Positions 1 to 12,900 of a stretch of DNA of 64,000 nt are shown here, one piece after another. Origin of the DNA: Mytilisepta virgata. Its lineage: Eukaryota; Mollusca; Bivalvia; Mytilida; Mytilidae. Every line of letters begins with the position of its first letter. Positions within the stretch are counted from its first letter, which is position 1. The stretch lies in contig CM051518.1 in assembly GCA_028015205.1 (NCBI GenBank), positions 52,004,372-52,068,371 of the forward strand, written 5' to 3'. The notes under the pieces are model-generated. The model searched no databases. It saw nothing but the letters and a program-made list of their open reading frames with translations, and was not told the origin of the DNA. The position numbers and the translations under genes were made by a program.

Positions 1-360
1 TGTTTTTTATGCCTATCTGAAATTCAAGATGGTCGCCACAGACAGATTGGACGCTATGAGGAAATTTGTAGAAAGGTCTTTTTGTCAGAAAATACTAAGC
101 CAATTGAAATGTTTTTGTTGCATGAAGATCCTTGGATAAATGTCTGCTCCAACAGTTATGTTTTTGTGCCGATCGGAATCCAAGCTAGCTGCCACAGCTG
201 AAATAATTTTAACATTGGACATTGGAAGAATTATTTACATATCTATTCTAGAAGTGCTGGGCACAGTAGAACAGTTTTTACAGATCTTATGTAGAAGCGC
301 TTTGTCAGTTGTTGTCACCTAAAATCCAGGTGAGCGATTCAGGCTTTATGGAGCCTCTGG
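1..360 (+). mobile_element. Family A element, 3' end (5' part off window)
   Basis: Aligns with 24175-24447: the same monomers (CTAAGCCAATTGAAATG, GATGGTCGCCAC, TTTAACATTGGAC). It ends in CCAGGTGAGCGATTCAGGCT and a hairpin (AGGCT paired with AGCCT), flanked by a T-run. Bases 88-113 are the empty site of the short element at 24008-24170. Confidence 0.8.
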
Positions 361-865
361 TTTTTATAAATTTCTGATACGACAATTCAGAGTTATGGAA
401 CTTTATTAGTTGAAAAGTGTCAATTTTTCACACTTTGGACGGTTATGGAGTTTTATTCCTTCAAATTTCAGAGTTATGGAACTTTGTTCATTAAAAAAGG
501 GGAAATTTTTCACTTGTCACGCTGTATCTTATGAACGCATTGTCCGATTTACTTAAACTTTACAGAGTTGTTTGTTGTGATAGTCTAAAGGTCTTTATAT
601 TTTTTGGTGAAATTTCGATTTTATGTTCTAGAGTGTGATGTGACTTATTCATCAAAAATAAGGAACAAAATCAAAGGGTCTATATGTTAATTGGTGAAAT
701 TTAATTTTCTGGACGACAGGCATATCATGCGCTCATGGCACAGCAGTTTATTGTACTTTTGTGCCACATTCCTTATGTTTTGAATTTATATGCAGGCTTG
801 TAAAGACAACTATATTTAATAAGTGAAATTATCACCTTAATTTAAGTAGTTTATTTTTTTTTCAG
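361..865. other. Intergenic or intronic sequence with a short repeat
   Basis: Carries degenerate copies of CAGAGTTATGGAACTTT (about 390-490), probably an old dispersed repeat. No exon of DNMT3 was found here. Confidence 0.4.
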
Positions 866-920
866 TGTGTTTTGCATGGATTGCATAAAACTGTTTTTAG
901 GACGACATCATATAGAAGAG
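866..920 (+). CDS. DNMT3: DNMT3 exon: ADD domain, CMDC zinc-ligand segment
   Basis: 55-bp exon after a T-rich tract and CAG; donor GTCAGT. It enters with one base of a split codon and reads [18 protein letters not shown], matching the ADD region just before the DPWxCxxC segment of DNMT3 proteins. The small size makes it easy to miss. Confidence 0.85.
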
Positions 921-3900
921 GTCAGTAAAAAAAAATGTAAAATGCCCTTCTGTCTAGAACTTTTTGAGCCATAAGTACCTCTATGCAAACAACGTAATAT
1001 TTATACCAGTGCATGTGATACATGTACAGTGATCACTGCATGTATAGGGCACTCAAGGGACAAGAAAAAATGTCAATTATACAGCTTTTGTATGTTGTAA
1101 CCACATTATTAAATAACAGCATTTAAAGTATTTTGGGAAATACTTACAAACAACTTCTTCTGCGAAACCATTTGACAGATTGAATTGATAATATGCCCGA
1201 ATGATTTTATGATAGACAATATAAAGCTGATTGTCAACTTGGCGTTAAACAATATACACTCAGTCATTCAACAAAACACAATTTCATCAAGTGTCGGTGG
1301 TAATCCATGTGAGCCATAACAGCCTCAGGACTTCTTTCTTTTTTTATGCCCGCCACAAATGTGGCTGGGGCATATAGATTTACCCTTGTCAGTCCGTTCC
1401 GATTCGGTTAAGTTTTGCGTTTAGCTCCATTTCTCAGAAACCTGTAGTAATATATCAATATTTCACCACTACAGTCATCTTGTATAGTACAACACAGTTC
1501 AGCAGCACTTGGGTCACTATGACCTACATTTCATGCTTCAGTGATTTTGGTTAAGTTTTGCGTTTAGGCTCATTTCTCAGAAATGTATAGTAATATATCA
1601 ACGATGTTTCACCACTACAGTTCTCTTGTATAGTACAATGTAGTTCAGCAACACTTGGGTCACTATGACCTACATTTCATGCTTCGGTGACTGGATAAGT
1701 TTTGCGTTTAGGTTCATTTCTCAGAGACCTATAGTAATACATCAATGATATTTCATCACTACAGTTCTCTTGTATAGTACAATGCAGTTCAGCAACACTT
1801 GGGTCGCTATGACCTACATTTCATGCTTCAGTGACTTTGCTTTAGTTTTGCGTTTAGGTTCATTTCTCAGAAACCTATAGTAATATATCAATGATATTTC
1901 ACCACTACAGTCCTCTTGTATAGTAAAATGCAGTTCAGCAACACTTGGGCTGTTTTTATGGTGAGGTCTTATAGACACATTTTCTAGTTTCATTTTTTTT
2001 TTTTTTTTATTAAAGTTCTACATTTTATATTTGTAGATTGAAAAATCTGATCCATGGTTTTGCTTTCTTTGTTGTCCTTACACTATGGAAAGCCATGGAT
2101 ATCTTACCCCAAAACCTGATTGGAAACTCAACATATTGAAGTTATATGATACTGGCTACAGAGTGCAGGTATACTTATTTTTTTAGCTCACATCCTAAAA
2201 GGACGTGAGCTTTTAGCATCACTTTGCGTCCGTCCGTCTGTGTACTTTTACATTTTCATCTTCTCTGAAACCCCTTGACCTATTGAACTGAAACTTGGCC
2301 TGAAGTTTCTATGGAAGGTCCTTTACAAAGTTTGCATAAATCATCCCGGTCCGTGAAACAAAATGGCCGCCATTATCATTTACATGTTCTGATTGGTAGA
2401 AATTTAAAACTTCTTCTCCACTGAAACCGTAAAGCCAAATGAACTGATTTTTGGTATGGAGCATCTATGGAAGGTCCTTTACAAAGTGTTTAGAAATCAT
2501 CCTGATCGGTGAAACAAAATGGCCGCCATTAGGATTTTCCATGTTCTGATTGGTCCAAATCTAAAAGTCCGCCTCGGTGGTCTCGTGGTAGCGTGCTCGC
2601 CCCGAGTGCGGAAGGTCGCGGGTTCGATCCCCGGCCAGGTCAAACCAAAGACATTAAAATTGGTATTTGCTGCTTCTCCGCCAAGCACGCGGCATCTAGG
2701 AGTAAGAGCAAAGACTGGTCGGCTCGGAGTCAGTATAATGTGTCCGAGTGAGGTGATATGTCTTCCTGCGGACGGTTATATCGTGAGCTAGCACATTAAA
2801 AATCTGACTTAGCGTGTCGGTCTAGTACAAAGCAGGTATCGTATTCATTATCATATCAACATGTTCTCGTCCTGATATGCACCTGGTTGCCACTGGACGT
2901 TAAACAATAATTCATCCATCCATCCAAATCTAAAACTATTTCTCCTCTGAAACCATAAAGCCAAATGAACTGAAACTTGGCCTGAAGTTTCTATGGAAGG
3001 TCCTTTACAAAGTTTGCATAAATCATCCCAGTCCGTGAAATAAAATGGCAGCCATTAGCATTTACATGTTCTGATTGGTCGAAATTTAAAACTTCTTCTC
3101 TGAAACCGTAAAGCCAAATGAACTGATTTTTGGTGTGGATCATCTATGTAAGGTCCTTTACAAAGTTGCATAAATCATCCTGGTCCGTGAAACAAAATGG
3201 CCACCATGACCATTTAAATGTTCTTATTGGTCATTATTTAAAACTTCTTCTCACTTGAAACCGTAAAGCGAAATAAATTGATTTTTGGTATGGAGCATCT
3301 ATAGAAGGTCCTTTACAAAATTTGCATAAATCATCCTGGTCCATGAAACAAAATGGTGTCATGAGCATTACATGTTCTGATTGATTGAAATTTTAAACTT
3401 CTCCTCTGAAACTGTGATGCCAAATGTACTAAATTTTGGTATGGAGCATCTATGAAAGGTCCTTTACAAACTTTACATAAATTATCATAGTGTGGAAACA
3501 AAATGGCCACCAGAAGCTTTTATATGTTCTCATTGGTCAAATTTTTAAATTCTTCTTCTCTGAAACCGTTTGGCCAAATGAACTTATACTTGGTATGAAG
3601 CATCTATGGAAGGTCATTTACAAAGCTTCCAGAAATCAATCTAGTCCATCAAATCAAATCAAAAGTTTGTGACTCACAGGTGAGCGAAACAGGCTCAGCC
3701 CTCTAGATATTAAAAAAATATTAAAAGGTATTGTCCCTTTCTTTTCCTTTATTTACATTATTTGCTGTAAAATATAATCCAACCATTCTGGATGCACAAG
3801 TGCCCTGATAGGAGCATCCGAGGGAATATTTCTGAGCATTTTATCTAAAAAATATAAAATGATTTCTTAAACAAAAATAAGAAATGCATGAAACTTCATT

Positions 3901-6900
3901 GACATCACAAAGTAGTTAAATCATGTCAGTAAAATTTATTAAGAATTCAAAAACTAAAATAACTTTATAAATCAAACTGTTGTTGTTAATCTCATGGCTT
4001 TTTGAGTGACAGAAGTTCTATTGGGAAAAAAGATTTACTAATCTGATTTAAGATTTAAAAAAGTTTATCACATGTTTTTGAAGGGATTAAGATTCATTCT
4101 TATTTTACATTTATAGGATCAAGATTTTGATTATTTATTGAATAGAGAAGAAAAGAAAAAAATGAGAGTATTGTCTTTGTTTGATGGTATTGGAACAGGT
4201 AGGCTTGCAACAGACCTACTAAATGTTGTTTGTGTGAGAAATTTATGTTTTTAACTGAATGAAGTAAAAACAAATGTTTATGCTTTTCAGTATCGTTCAA
4301 AATCCTTGATGCATGCCATCCATTCTCTGAATAATCCAGTAATTCACAAGTGAATAGAAAAATTGTATTTATTTGAAGAGACGTAACAGTATCTGTTGAC
4401 AAAGTTGTTACTGTAGAACACTGTATACATTCATAAATTTAATGTGTTTTTTGGTAATGCGTTAATATATTAAGGTAGAATTTCTAGATTAGTTCTAATA
4501 TAATCTTTTTATTAGCTCGCCTGGCCAAAGGCCATGTGAGCTATTGCCATCACTTGGCGTCCGTCGTCGTCGTCCGTCGTCGTTAACAATTCTTCAAAAC
4601 TCTTCTCCTCTGAAACTACTTGACCAATTGGAACCACACTTGGTATGAATGTTCTTTGGGGTATCCTGCATAGAACTGATGTGGGGATTTTTGATCCGTT
4701 GAAAAACATGGCCGCTGTTACTAAAAATAGAACATAGGGGGTCCGACAACAGTTTTTCGCAAATATCTCAAAAATCATTAGGTTACGGCAAATTCTGGCA
4801 GGATGAAAGTGTTCAGCATGATGAGAGCTACCTGTGTGCTGATTGTCGTGAAAATCTGTCAACTGATGTTAGAGTTATTGCCCTTTTTTGACATTTTTGG
4901 CTTTTTTTATGTTATTATTTCAAAAATCTTCTCCTCTGAAACTACTTGACTAATTAGAACCAAACTTGGTATGAATGTTCCCTGGGGTACCCTGCATAGA
5001 ACTGATGTGGGGATTTTTGATTCGTCGAAAAACATGGCCGCTGTTACTAAAAATAGAACATAGGGGTAAATTGCTGTTTTTTGCTAATAACTCAAAAACC
5101 GTTACAGATATCGAAAATCTGACGGGGTAAAATTGATCAGCATGACAAGATCTACCTACCCTGAAGTTTTGAAGGAAATTTCAAAACCCGTTTAGGAGTT
5201 ATTGCCCTTTTTTCGTCAAATTTTCAAAATTTTAACATTTTTCGTCATTTATCTCCAAAACTATTTGAGGTAGAAGTGAAATGTAAATTTGAAAAATGTT
5301 TGCCATGTTGAGATCTACCTACCCTGAAATTTTAAAGGAAATCCCAAAACCTATTTAGGAGTTGTTGCCCTTTTTTTTTCAAATTTTCAAAATTTTTTTA
5401 TCAAAAATCTTCTCCTCTGAAACCGCTAGGCCGATTGGTTTGAAACTTAATAGGAATGGTCTATAACATGTCCTCTACAAACGATCCTCAATTTATTTTG
5501 ATCTGACATAAAACATGGCGGCTGTCGTAGCTAAAAATAGAATATAGGGGTGCATGTGTTGTTTTTGGCTTATAACTTAAAAACCGTTACAGATATCAAA
5601 AATCTGACATGGGGTAAAATTGATCAGCATGACAAGATCTACCTAACCTGAAATTTTGAAGGAAATCCTAAAACCCATTTAGGAGTTATTGCCCTTTTTA
5701 GCTCACCAGACCCGAAGGGTCATGTGAGCTATTGCCATCACTTGGCGTCCGTCGTCCGTCCGTCGTCCGTCCGTAAACTTTTTCAAATGTTAACTCCTCT
5801 GACACCATAAGACCAATTGCAACCAAACTTCGTACAGTTGTTTATTGGTATATGTGCTACAAAACTATCGTTTGGATTTTTGATTCGTAAAAAAACATGG
5901 CCGCCATGGCTAAAAATAGAACATAGGGGTAAATTGCAGTTTTTTGAAAATAACTCAAAAACCATAACAGATATCAAAATTCTGGCGTAGGGTAAAAGTG
6001 TTCAGCACCTCAAGATCTACCTGCCCTGAAATTTTGAAGAAGATCCAACGACCCATGTAGGAGTTATTGCCCTTTTTCTGCATTTTTTCCAAATTTTGCA
6101 CTTATTAAGCTCAATATCTTGGATACTATAAAGGAAATTTGAAAAATGTAAATTTCATATTGTTAGGCACACAAAGATCTACAAAATTTGTAACAGGATC
6201 GAAGTTGTAGGTTCGTTCCTTTTAGGAGTTATTCCCCTTAGAACGTCAAAATTGACCATTTTTGCAGTCTTTATTCATTGTAATAAAATCGTTAACTCCT
6301 CTTACACCATAAGTTTAATTGCAACCAAACTTAGTGTAGTTGTTCCTTGGCATGAGTGCTACTAAACTATCGTTTGGATTTTTGATTTGTAAAAAAACAT
6401 GGCTGCCATGGCTAAAAATAGAACATAGGGGTAAATTGCAGTTTTTTGCAAATAACTCAAAAACCATAACAGATATCAAAATTCTGGCATGGGGTAAAAG
6501 TGTTCGGCACCTCAAGATCTACCTGCCCTGAAATTTTGAAGAAGATCCAACGACCCATGTAGGAGTTATTGCCCTTTTTCTGAATTTTTTCCAAATTTTG
6601 CACTTATTAAGCTCAATATCTTGGATACTATAAAGGAAATTTGAAAAATTTAAATTTCATATTGTTAGGCACACAAAGATCTACAAAATTTGTAACAGGA
6701 TCGAAGTTGTAGGTTCGTTCCTTTTAGGAGTTATTCCCCTTAGATCGTCAAAATTGACCATTTTTGCAGTCTTTATTCATTGTAATAAAATCGTTAACTC
6801 CTCTTACACCATAAGTTTAATTGCAACCAAACTTAGTGTAGTTGTTCCTTGGCATGAGTGCTACTAAACTATCGTTTGGATTTTTGATTTGTAAAAAAAC

Positions 6901-9900
6901 ATGGCTGCCATGGCTAAAAATAGAACATAGGGGTAAATTGCAGTTTTTTGCAAATTACTCAAAAATCGTGACAGATATCAAAATTCTGATGGGAAGCTAA
7001 AGTGTTCAACACCTAAAGATCTACCTGCTTTGAAATTTTGAAGAAGATGTAACTACCCATGTAGGAGTTATTGCCCTTTTTCTTGATTTTTTTTGAAATT
7101 TGTACTTATTAAGTTGTATGATCATTCCTTTTAGGAGTTATTCCCCTTAGAACATCAAAATTGACCATTTTCACAGCATTTCCCTTAGTTTGCAAAATGT
7201 TTAAATGAGCCCTTTAGGAGTTAAAGTTTTGTCCCTTAAATGTCAAAATAACTGTTGATGCCTTATAGATGGCAAACTGTAGAAAATGAAAAAAAGCTTT
7301 TGATTGCGTGTAAATTTGTTTTTAAATGGCTATTTATTAAAATATAAATTCAATGTTACCTCAAGATACAATAGTACTTAAAAATAACTTTCATTAGATG
7401 TATATATTTATATATTTTTTGTGAAATTAGTTTTGAAACTGGCTGTGGTCAGCACTCATTGTTTGACATTTTTGGCTTTTTTTTTATGTTATTATTTCAA
7501 AAATCTTCTTCTCTGAAACTACTATTGAAAATCAAATGAAAATTGGTAAGATTGTTCCTTAGGGTATCCTACAAAAAGTTAACGCTTGGATTTTTGATTG
7601 GTCGAAAAACATGTCCACTCTTACTAAAAATAGAACATAGGGGTCAAAATGCTGTTTTTTGCTATTTTTTTCTGAATTATAGAAAGAAAATGAAGATGAA
7701 AGCTACTGTTAAGGTAAACATGGTATCCCGAGTTGATTGGTGATGATGAAAGTTTGTTTTGGACGGCCATTTTTAAAATGGCTGCCATTTTCCCGCCATT
7801 TTTAGCTCACCTGACCCAAAGGGTCAAGTGAGCTTTTCTCATCACTTGGCGTCCGTCGTCCGTCGTCCGTCGTCCGGCGTCGTCGTTAACATTTTACATT
7901 TTGAACTTCTTCTAGAGAACCACTGAATGGAATGAAACCAAACATGGCATGAATGTTCCTTATGAGGTGCTGACCAAGTGTTGTTACTTTGTAGCCGATC
8001 CATCATCCAAGATGGCCGCCAGCGGGGAACTTAGTTTAACATAGGACCCTATGGGAAATGCATACAAATGACTTCTTTTAGAGAACCACTGAATGGAATG
8101 AAACTAAATCTGGCATGAATGTTCCTTATGAGGTGCTGACCAAGTGTTGTTACTTTGTAGCCGATCCATCATCCAAGATGGCCGCCAGAGGGGGACTTAG
8201 TTTAACATAGGACCCTATGGGAAATGCATACAAATGACTTCTTTTAGAGAACCGTTGAATGGAATGAAACCAAACATGGCATGAATGTTCCTTATGAGGT
8301 GCTGACCAAGTGTTGTTACTTTGTAGCCGATCCATAATCCAAGATGGCCGCCAGCGGGGGACTTAGTTTAACATAGAACCTTATGGGAAATGCATACAAA
8401 TGACTTCTTTTAGAGAACCACTGAATGGAATGAAACTAAATCTGGCATGAATGTTCCTTATGAGGTGCTGACCAAGTGTTGTTACTTTGTAGCCGATCCA
8501 TCATCCAAGATGGCCGCCAGCGGGGAACTTAGTTTAACATAGGACCCTATGGGAAATGCATACAAATGACTTCTTTTAGAGAACCACTGAATGGAATGAA
8601 ACTAAATCTGGCATGAATGTTCCTTATGAGGTGCTGACCAAGTGTTGTTACTTTGTAGCCGATCCATCATCCAAGATGGCCGCCAGAGGGGAACTTAGTT
8701 TAACATAGGACCCTATGGGAAATGCATACAAATGACTTCTTTTAGAGAACCGTTGAATGGAATGAAACCAAACATGGCATGAATGTTCCTTATGAGGTGC
8801 TGACCAAGTGTTGTTACTTTGTAGCCGATCCATAATCCAAGATGGCCGCCAGCGGGGGACTTAGTTTAACATAGGACCCTATGGGAAATGCATACAAATG
8901 ACTTCTTTTAGAGAACCGTTGAATGGAATGAAACCAAACATGGCATGAATGTTCCTTATGAGGTGCTGACCAAGTGTTGTTACTTTGTAGCCGATCCATC
9001 ATCCAAGATGGCCGCCAGCGGGGAACTTAGTTTAACATAGAACCCTATGGAAAATGCATACAAATGACTTCTTTTAGTGACCCACTTAATGGAATGAAAC
9101 CAAACATGGCATGAATATTCCTTATGAAGTGCTGACCAAGTGTTGTTACTTTGTAGCTGATCCATCATCCAAGATGGCCGCCAGCGGGGAACTTAGTTTA
9201 ACATAGGACCCTATGGGAAATGCATACAAATGACTTCTTTTAGAGAACCACTGAATGGAATGAAACTAAATCTGGCATGAATGTTCCTTATGAGTTGCTG
9301 ACCAAGTGTTGTTACTTTGTAGCCGATCCATCATCCAAGATGGCCGCCAGAGGGGGACTTAGTTTAACATAGGACCCTATGGGAAATGCATACAAATGAC
9401 TTCTTTTAGAGAACCGTTGAATAGAATGAAACCATACATGGCATGAATGTTCCTTATGAGGTGCTGACCAAGTGTTGTTACTTTGTAGCCGATCCATAAT
9501 CCAAGATGGCCGCCAGCGGGAGACTAAGTTTAACATTGGACCCTATGGGAAATGCATACAAATGACTTCTTTTAGAGAACCACTGAATGGAATGTAACAA
9601 AACATAGCATGAATGTTCCTTATGAGGTGCTGACCAAGTGTTGTTACTTTGTAGCCGATCCATAATCCAAGATGGCCGCCAGCGGGGGACTTAGTTTAAC
9701 ATAGAACCCTATGGGAAATGCATACAAATGACTTCTTCTAGTGACCCACTTAATGGAATGAAACCAAACATGGCATGAATATTCCTTATGAAGTGCTGAC
9801 CAAGTGTTGTTACTTTGTAGCTGATCCATCATCCAAGATGGCCGCCAGCGGGGAACTTAGTTTAACATAGGACCCTATGGGAAATGCATACAAATGACTT

Positions 9901-12900
9901 CTTTTAGAGAACCACTGAACGGAATGAAACTAAATCTGGCATGAATGTTCCTTATGAGGTGCTGACCAAGCGTTGTTACTTTGTAGCCGATCCATCATCC
10001 AAGATTGCCGCCAGCGGGGGACTAAGTTTAACATTGGACCCTATGGGAAATGCATACAAATGATTTCTTTTAGAGAACCACTGAATGGAATGTAACAAAA
10101 CATAGCATGAATGTTCCTTATGAGGTGCTGACCAAGTGTTGTTACTTTGTTGCCGATCCATCATCCAAGAAAAAAAAAATTCTGAATGGTCACAACTTGA
10201 CCACATATTCAAAAATAATAATGATAAGATGTCTTCAGTAGCTATTGTAATCACATTAGATACAGGTGAGCGACACAGGCTCTTGAGAGCCTCTAGTTTT
10301 ACACTTGCTCGGATTTCAACAATATTTGGTTTTTAAAGTAAACATGGTATCCTTAGTGAATGGTGATGATGAGATTTAGTTTATAGTGCATTGTTTACCT
10401 GGTGAGCGATTCAGGCTCTTGAGAGCCTCTTGTTTCGTCAAATTATCATAATTTAACATTTTTTGTCATTTATCTCCAAAACTATTTGAGATAGAAGTGA
10501 AATCTAAATTTGTTAAATGTTTGCCATGTTGAGATCTACATACCCTGAAATTTTGAAGGAAATCCCAAAACCCATTTAGGAGTTATTGCCCTTTTTTCGT
10601 CAAATTTTCAAAATTTATCATTTTTCGTCATTTATCTCCAAAACTATTTGAGATAGAAGTGAAATGTAAATTTTAAAAATGTTTGCCATGTTGAAATCTA
10701 CATACCCTGAAATTTTAAAGGAAATCCCAAAACCCATTTAGGAGTTATTGCCCTTTTTTTGTCCAATTTTCAAAATTTTAACATTTTTGCATTTATCTCC
10801 AAAACTATTTGAGATAGAAGTGAAATATAAATTGAAAAATGTTTGCCATGTTGAGATCTGCCTACCCTGAAATTTTGAAGGGAATCCCAAATTCTATTTA
10901 GGAGTTATTGGTTTGTGTAATTTGAGGTCGGGTTCTGTTACATTTATTTAAGGTTCACCCTTATTCCTGGTCAATTTTGTCAACTTCCTGCCAGGACTAC
11001 CACCATCAGGGAACATATTTTAACATTAAACCTTATGAACAATAAATCTTCAACAAATTTTCCCTGAACAATTCAACCAATTGCAACAAACTTGGTCAAA
11101 TAGTTGATTAATTGTCCAATGAAAACCAGACTCCAGGTGAGCGATACAGGCTCTGGTGAGCCTCTTGTTACAACAAGAATAATTGGCTAGAAACTAATCT
11201 GGACTGAAAACAGCACCTTCTCTACAATAACAATCATATGCCATAAGTCACAAGATCACTTACCAGTTTAACATAAAGTGTCACTGTTTGGAATAAGAAT
11301 GAAATGGGTTTTGGAGTAAATGTCCATGAGACAACTCAGTAAAAGAACCATTTAACTACAAAAAAAGGGACTGTTTGGACTTCACCCGTGACAAGTGTCC
11401 GAATTGCATAACAAACCCTTTATTGAAACGGTTGAAGGCCGCTTCCACGTTTTACTTGTGATAAAACCACATTGTTTGCATGTGCTGGCACCTGCCTTTC
11501 TGATCAAACATATTTTTGACTAGTAATAAAGTGTGTCATTCTTGCTAACTTTTTTGATTGCTTTCCATATGAGTTCAGTGTTCTATTCTACCAGGTTTCC
11601 CAGTGTTCAATCAATTTTATCTGTTGATAATTGAGATAATTCACCTGCAAGCTTATTTGACTTTGTGCAGTAGAGGCCATTTCCTGTGTATGTAAATTTA
11701 TGGTAATTAGATGTATATGTACGTGACCTCAGATGAACTTGTGTACTCTGAGACTACTATAACACAGAGATTGGTCACTTCACGTACTGACCAGTCAAAT
11801 AGTAATTAATTCTAAGTCGTCGATCACGTGACTCGGCACGTGACCCGAAGTGTTTGACAAGAAGGACACGATCCGCCATTTTTGACAGTGGAAGAGAATT
11901 TAATAATTAGCAAATGTGGATGTATAAAGAATTTTATGTTTCGATAAGTGTAAATTAAAGATTTGAAATAATCATAAATGTTTGTTTATAAGCATTTTAA
12001 ATAAAATAAGTGCAGTTATGGACTTGAATTTACTGTCCAAACCGGAAGGTAACCTCGAGTTATTACCAGTCCGTGGGATCGGGTCAATGAGCAACTCGCC
12101 CACAACTTACATTCAGATGAACAATCTGTTTTCCGGATATTTCATTTGCAAGCCTTAATAATAAACCTGTGTAATGATGTAAAATTTGTAATTATATGAA
12201 ATATCATTTTTTCTGTATCAGTGTTACAATTCCTGAGAACTGAGAATCACACGTGACAAGGTGCATACACACAACATGAGGTCTGATACTGAGTGATAGG
12301 TCAATTTGTATTGTTAATTAAAGAAATTCAGACTTATATTTTGTTCCGTTGATAATATATATGCAGTCTATACAGGTGAGAATAATAATTGTATGCAATG
12401 AAAGTTTGTAGCCATGTCTACATAAAGAGTTATAGACATATATATATATTTTTTAAATACTAGACTCAAACATGATATTCTTAGTACATGCACCTTGGTC
12501 TGCAGCAGGGACGTAGTCATCCTCAGATTCAACGTCTGATGCAGTATATTCACCAAGTAAAAGATCAAGATTGAGATCACTATCATCCCAAGATAAAAAA
12601 TCAATGTTACTGGACATTGTGAATTGATAAATGAAAACGCCGGCGATATTTTGGGAACATATATACAATTTGTAGGGCTTACGTTTGCTTTATGTACCCA
12701 TTGAAGTTATAACCTCTTTGCTGATCTGTTACGTAAGGAAATTACTCATTTACCTTTAATGATATTTTTTCTCTCTTCTGTGATCGCCGCTAATTACATT
12801 GTTTGCAAAAACTTGATCTAAATTGATTGAATAATTAAACCTTTTAATTATCATGTATACTAAGAAAGGCATCCTGATTAAACTGGCACTCAGCAGTGAA

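Larger units (their letters stand above)
5700..10432 (+). mobile_element. Family A element nested in 4514-11167
   Basis: 5' AGCTCACCAGACCC...GGGTCATGTGAGCT; 3' CCTGGTGAGCGATTCAGG plus hairpin GGCTCTTGAGAGCC. The host monomer reads GCCCTTTTTTCGTC when intact (5207-5220, 10590-10603). Here it is split into GCCCTTTTT before and TTTCGTC after, so insertion was within a T-run and without a clear duplication. Core units carry AACATGGCCGCCATGG. Confidence 0.82.
4514..11167 (+). mobile_element. Family A element, outer member of a triple nest
   Basis: 5' end AGCTCGCCTGGCC...GGCCATGTGAGCT (hairpin), then ATCACTTGGCGTCC and a CGTCGT microsatellite. 3' end CTCCAGGTGAGCGATACAGG with hairpin GGCTCTGGTGAGCC. 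The homologous - strand element at 31596-33181 is uninterrupted and 1.6 kb long, which shows that about 4.7 kb here is inserted material. Confidence 0.82.

Noticed and set aside
2567..2645. tRNA gene
   Set aside because: Box B is perfect, but the sequence continues as a SINE body bounded by a target duplication and the acceptor stem does not close.
8150..10254. Repeated - strand 61-92 codon reading frames as a gene family
   Set aside because: They recur every 166 bases with the tandem unit and end wherever the unit changes; a product of the array.
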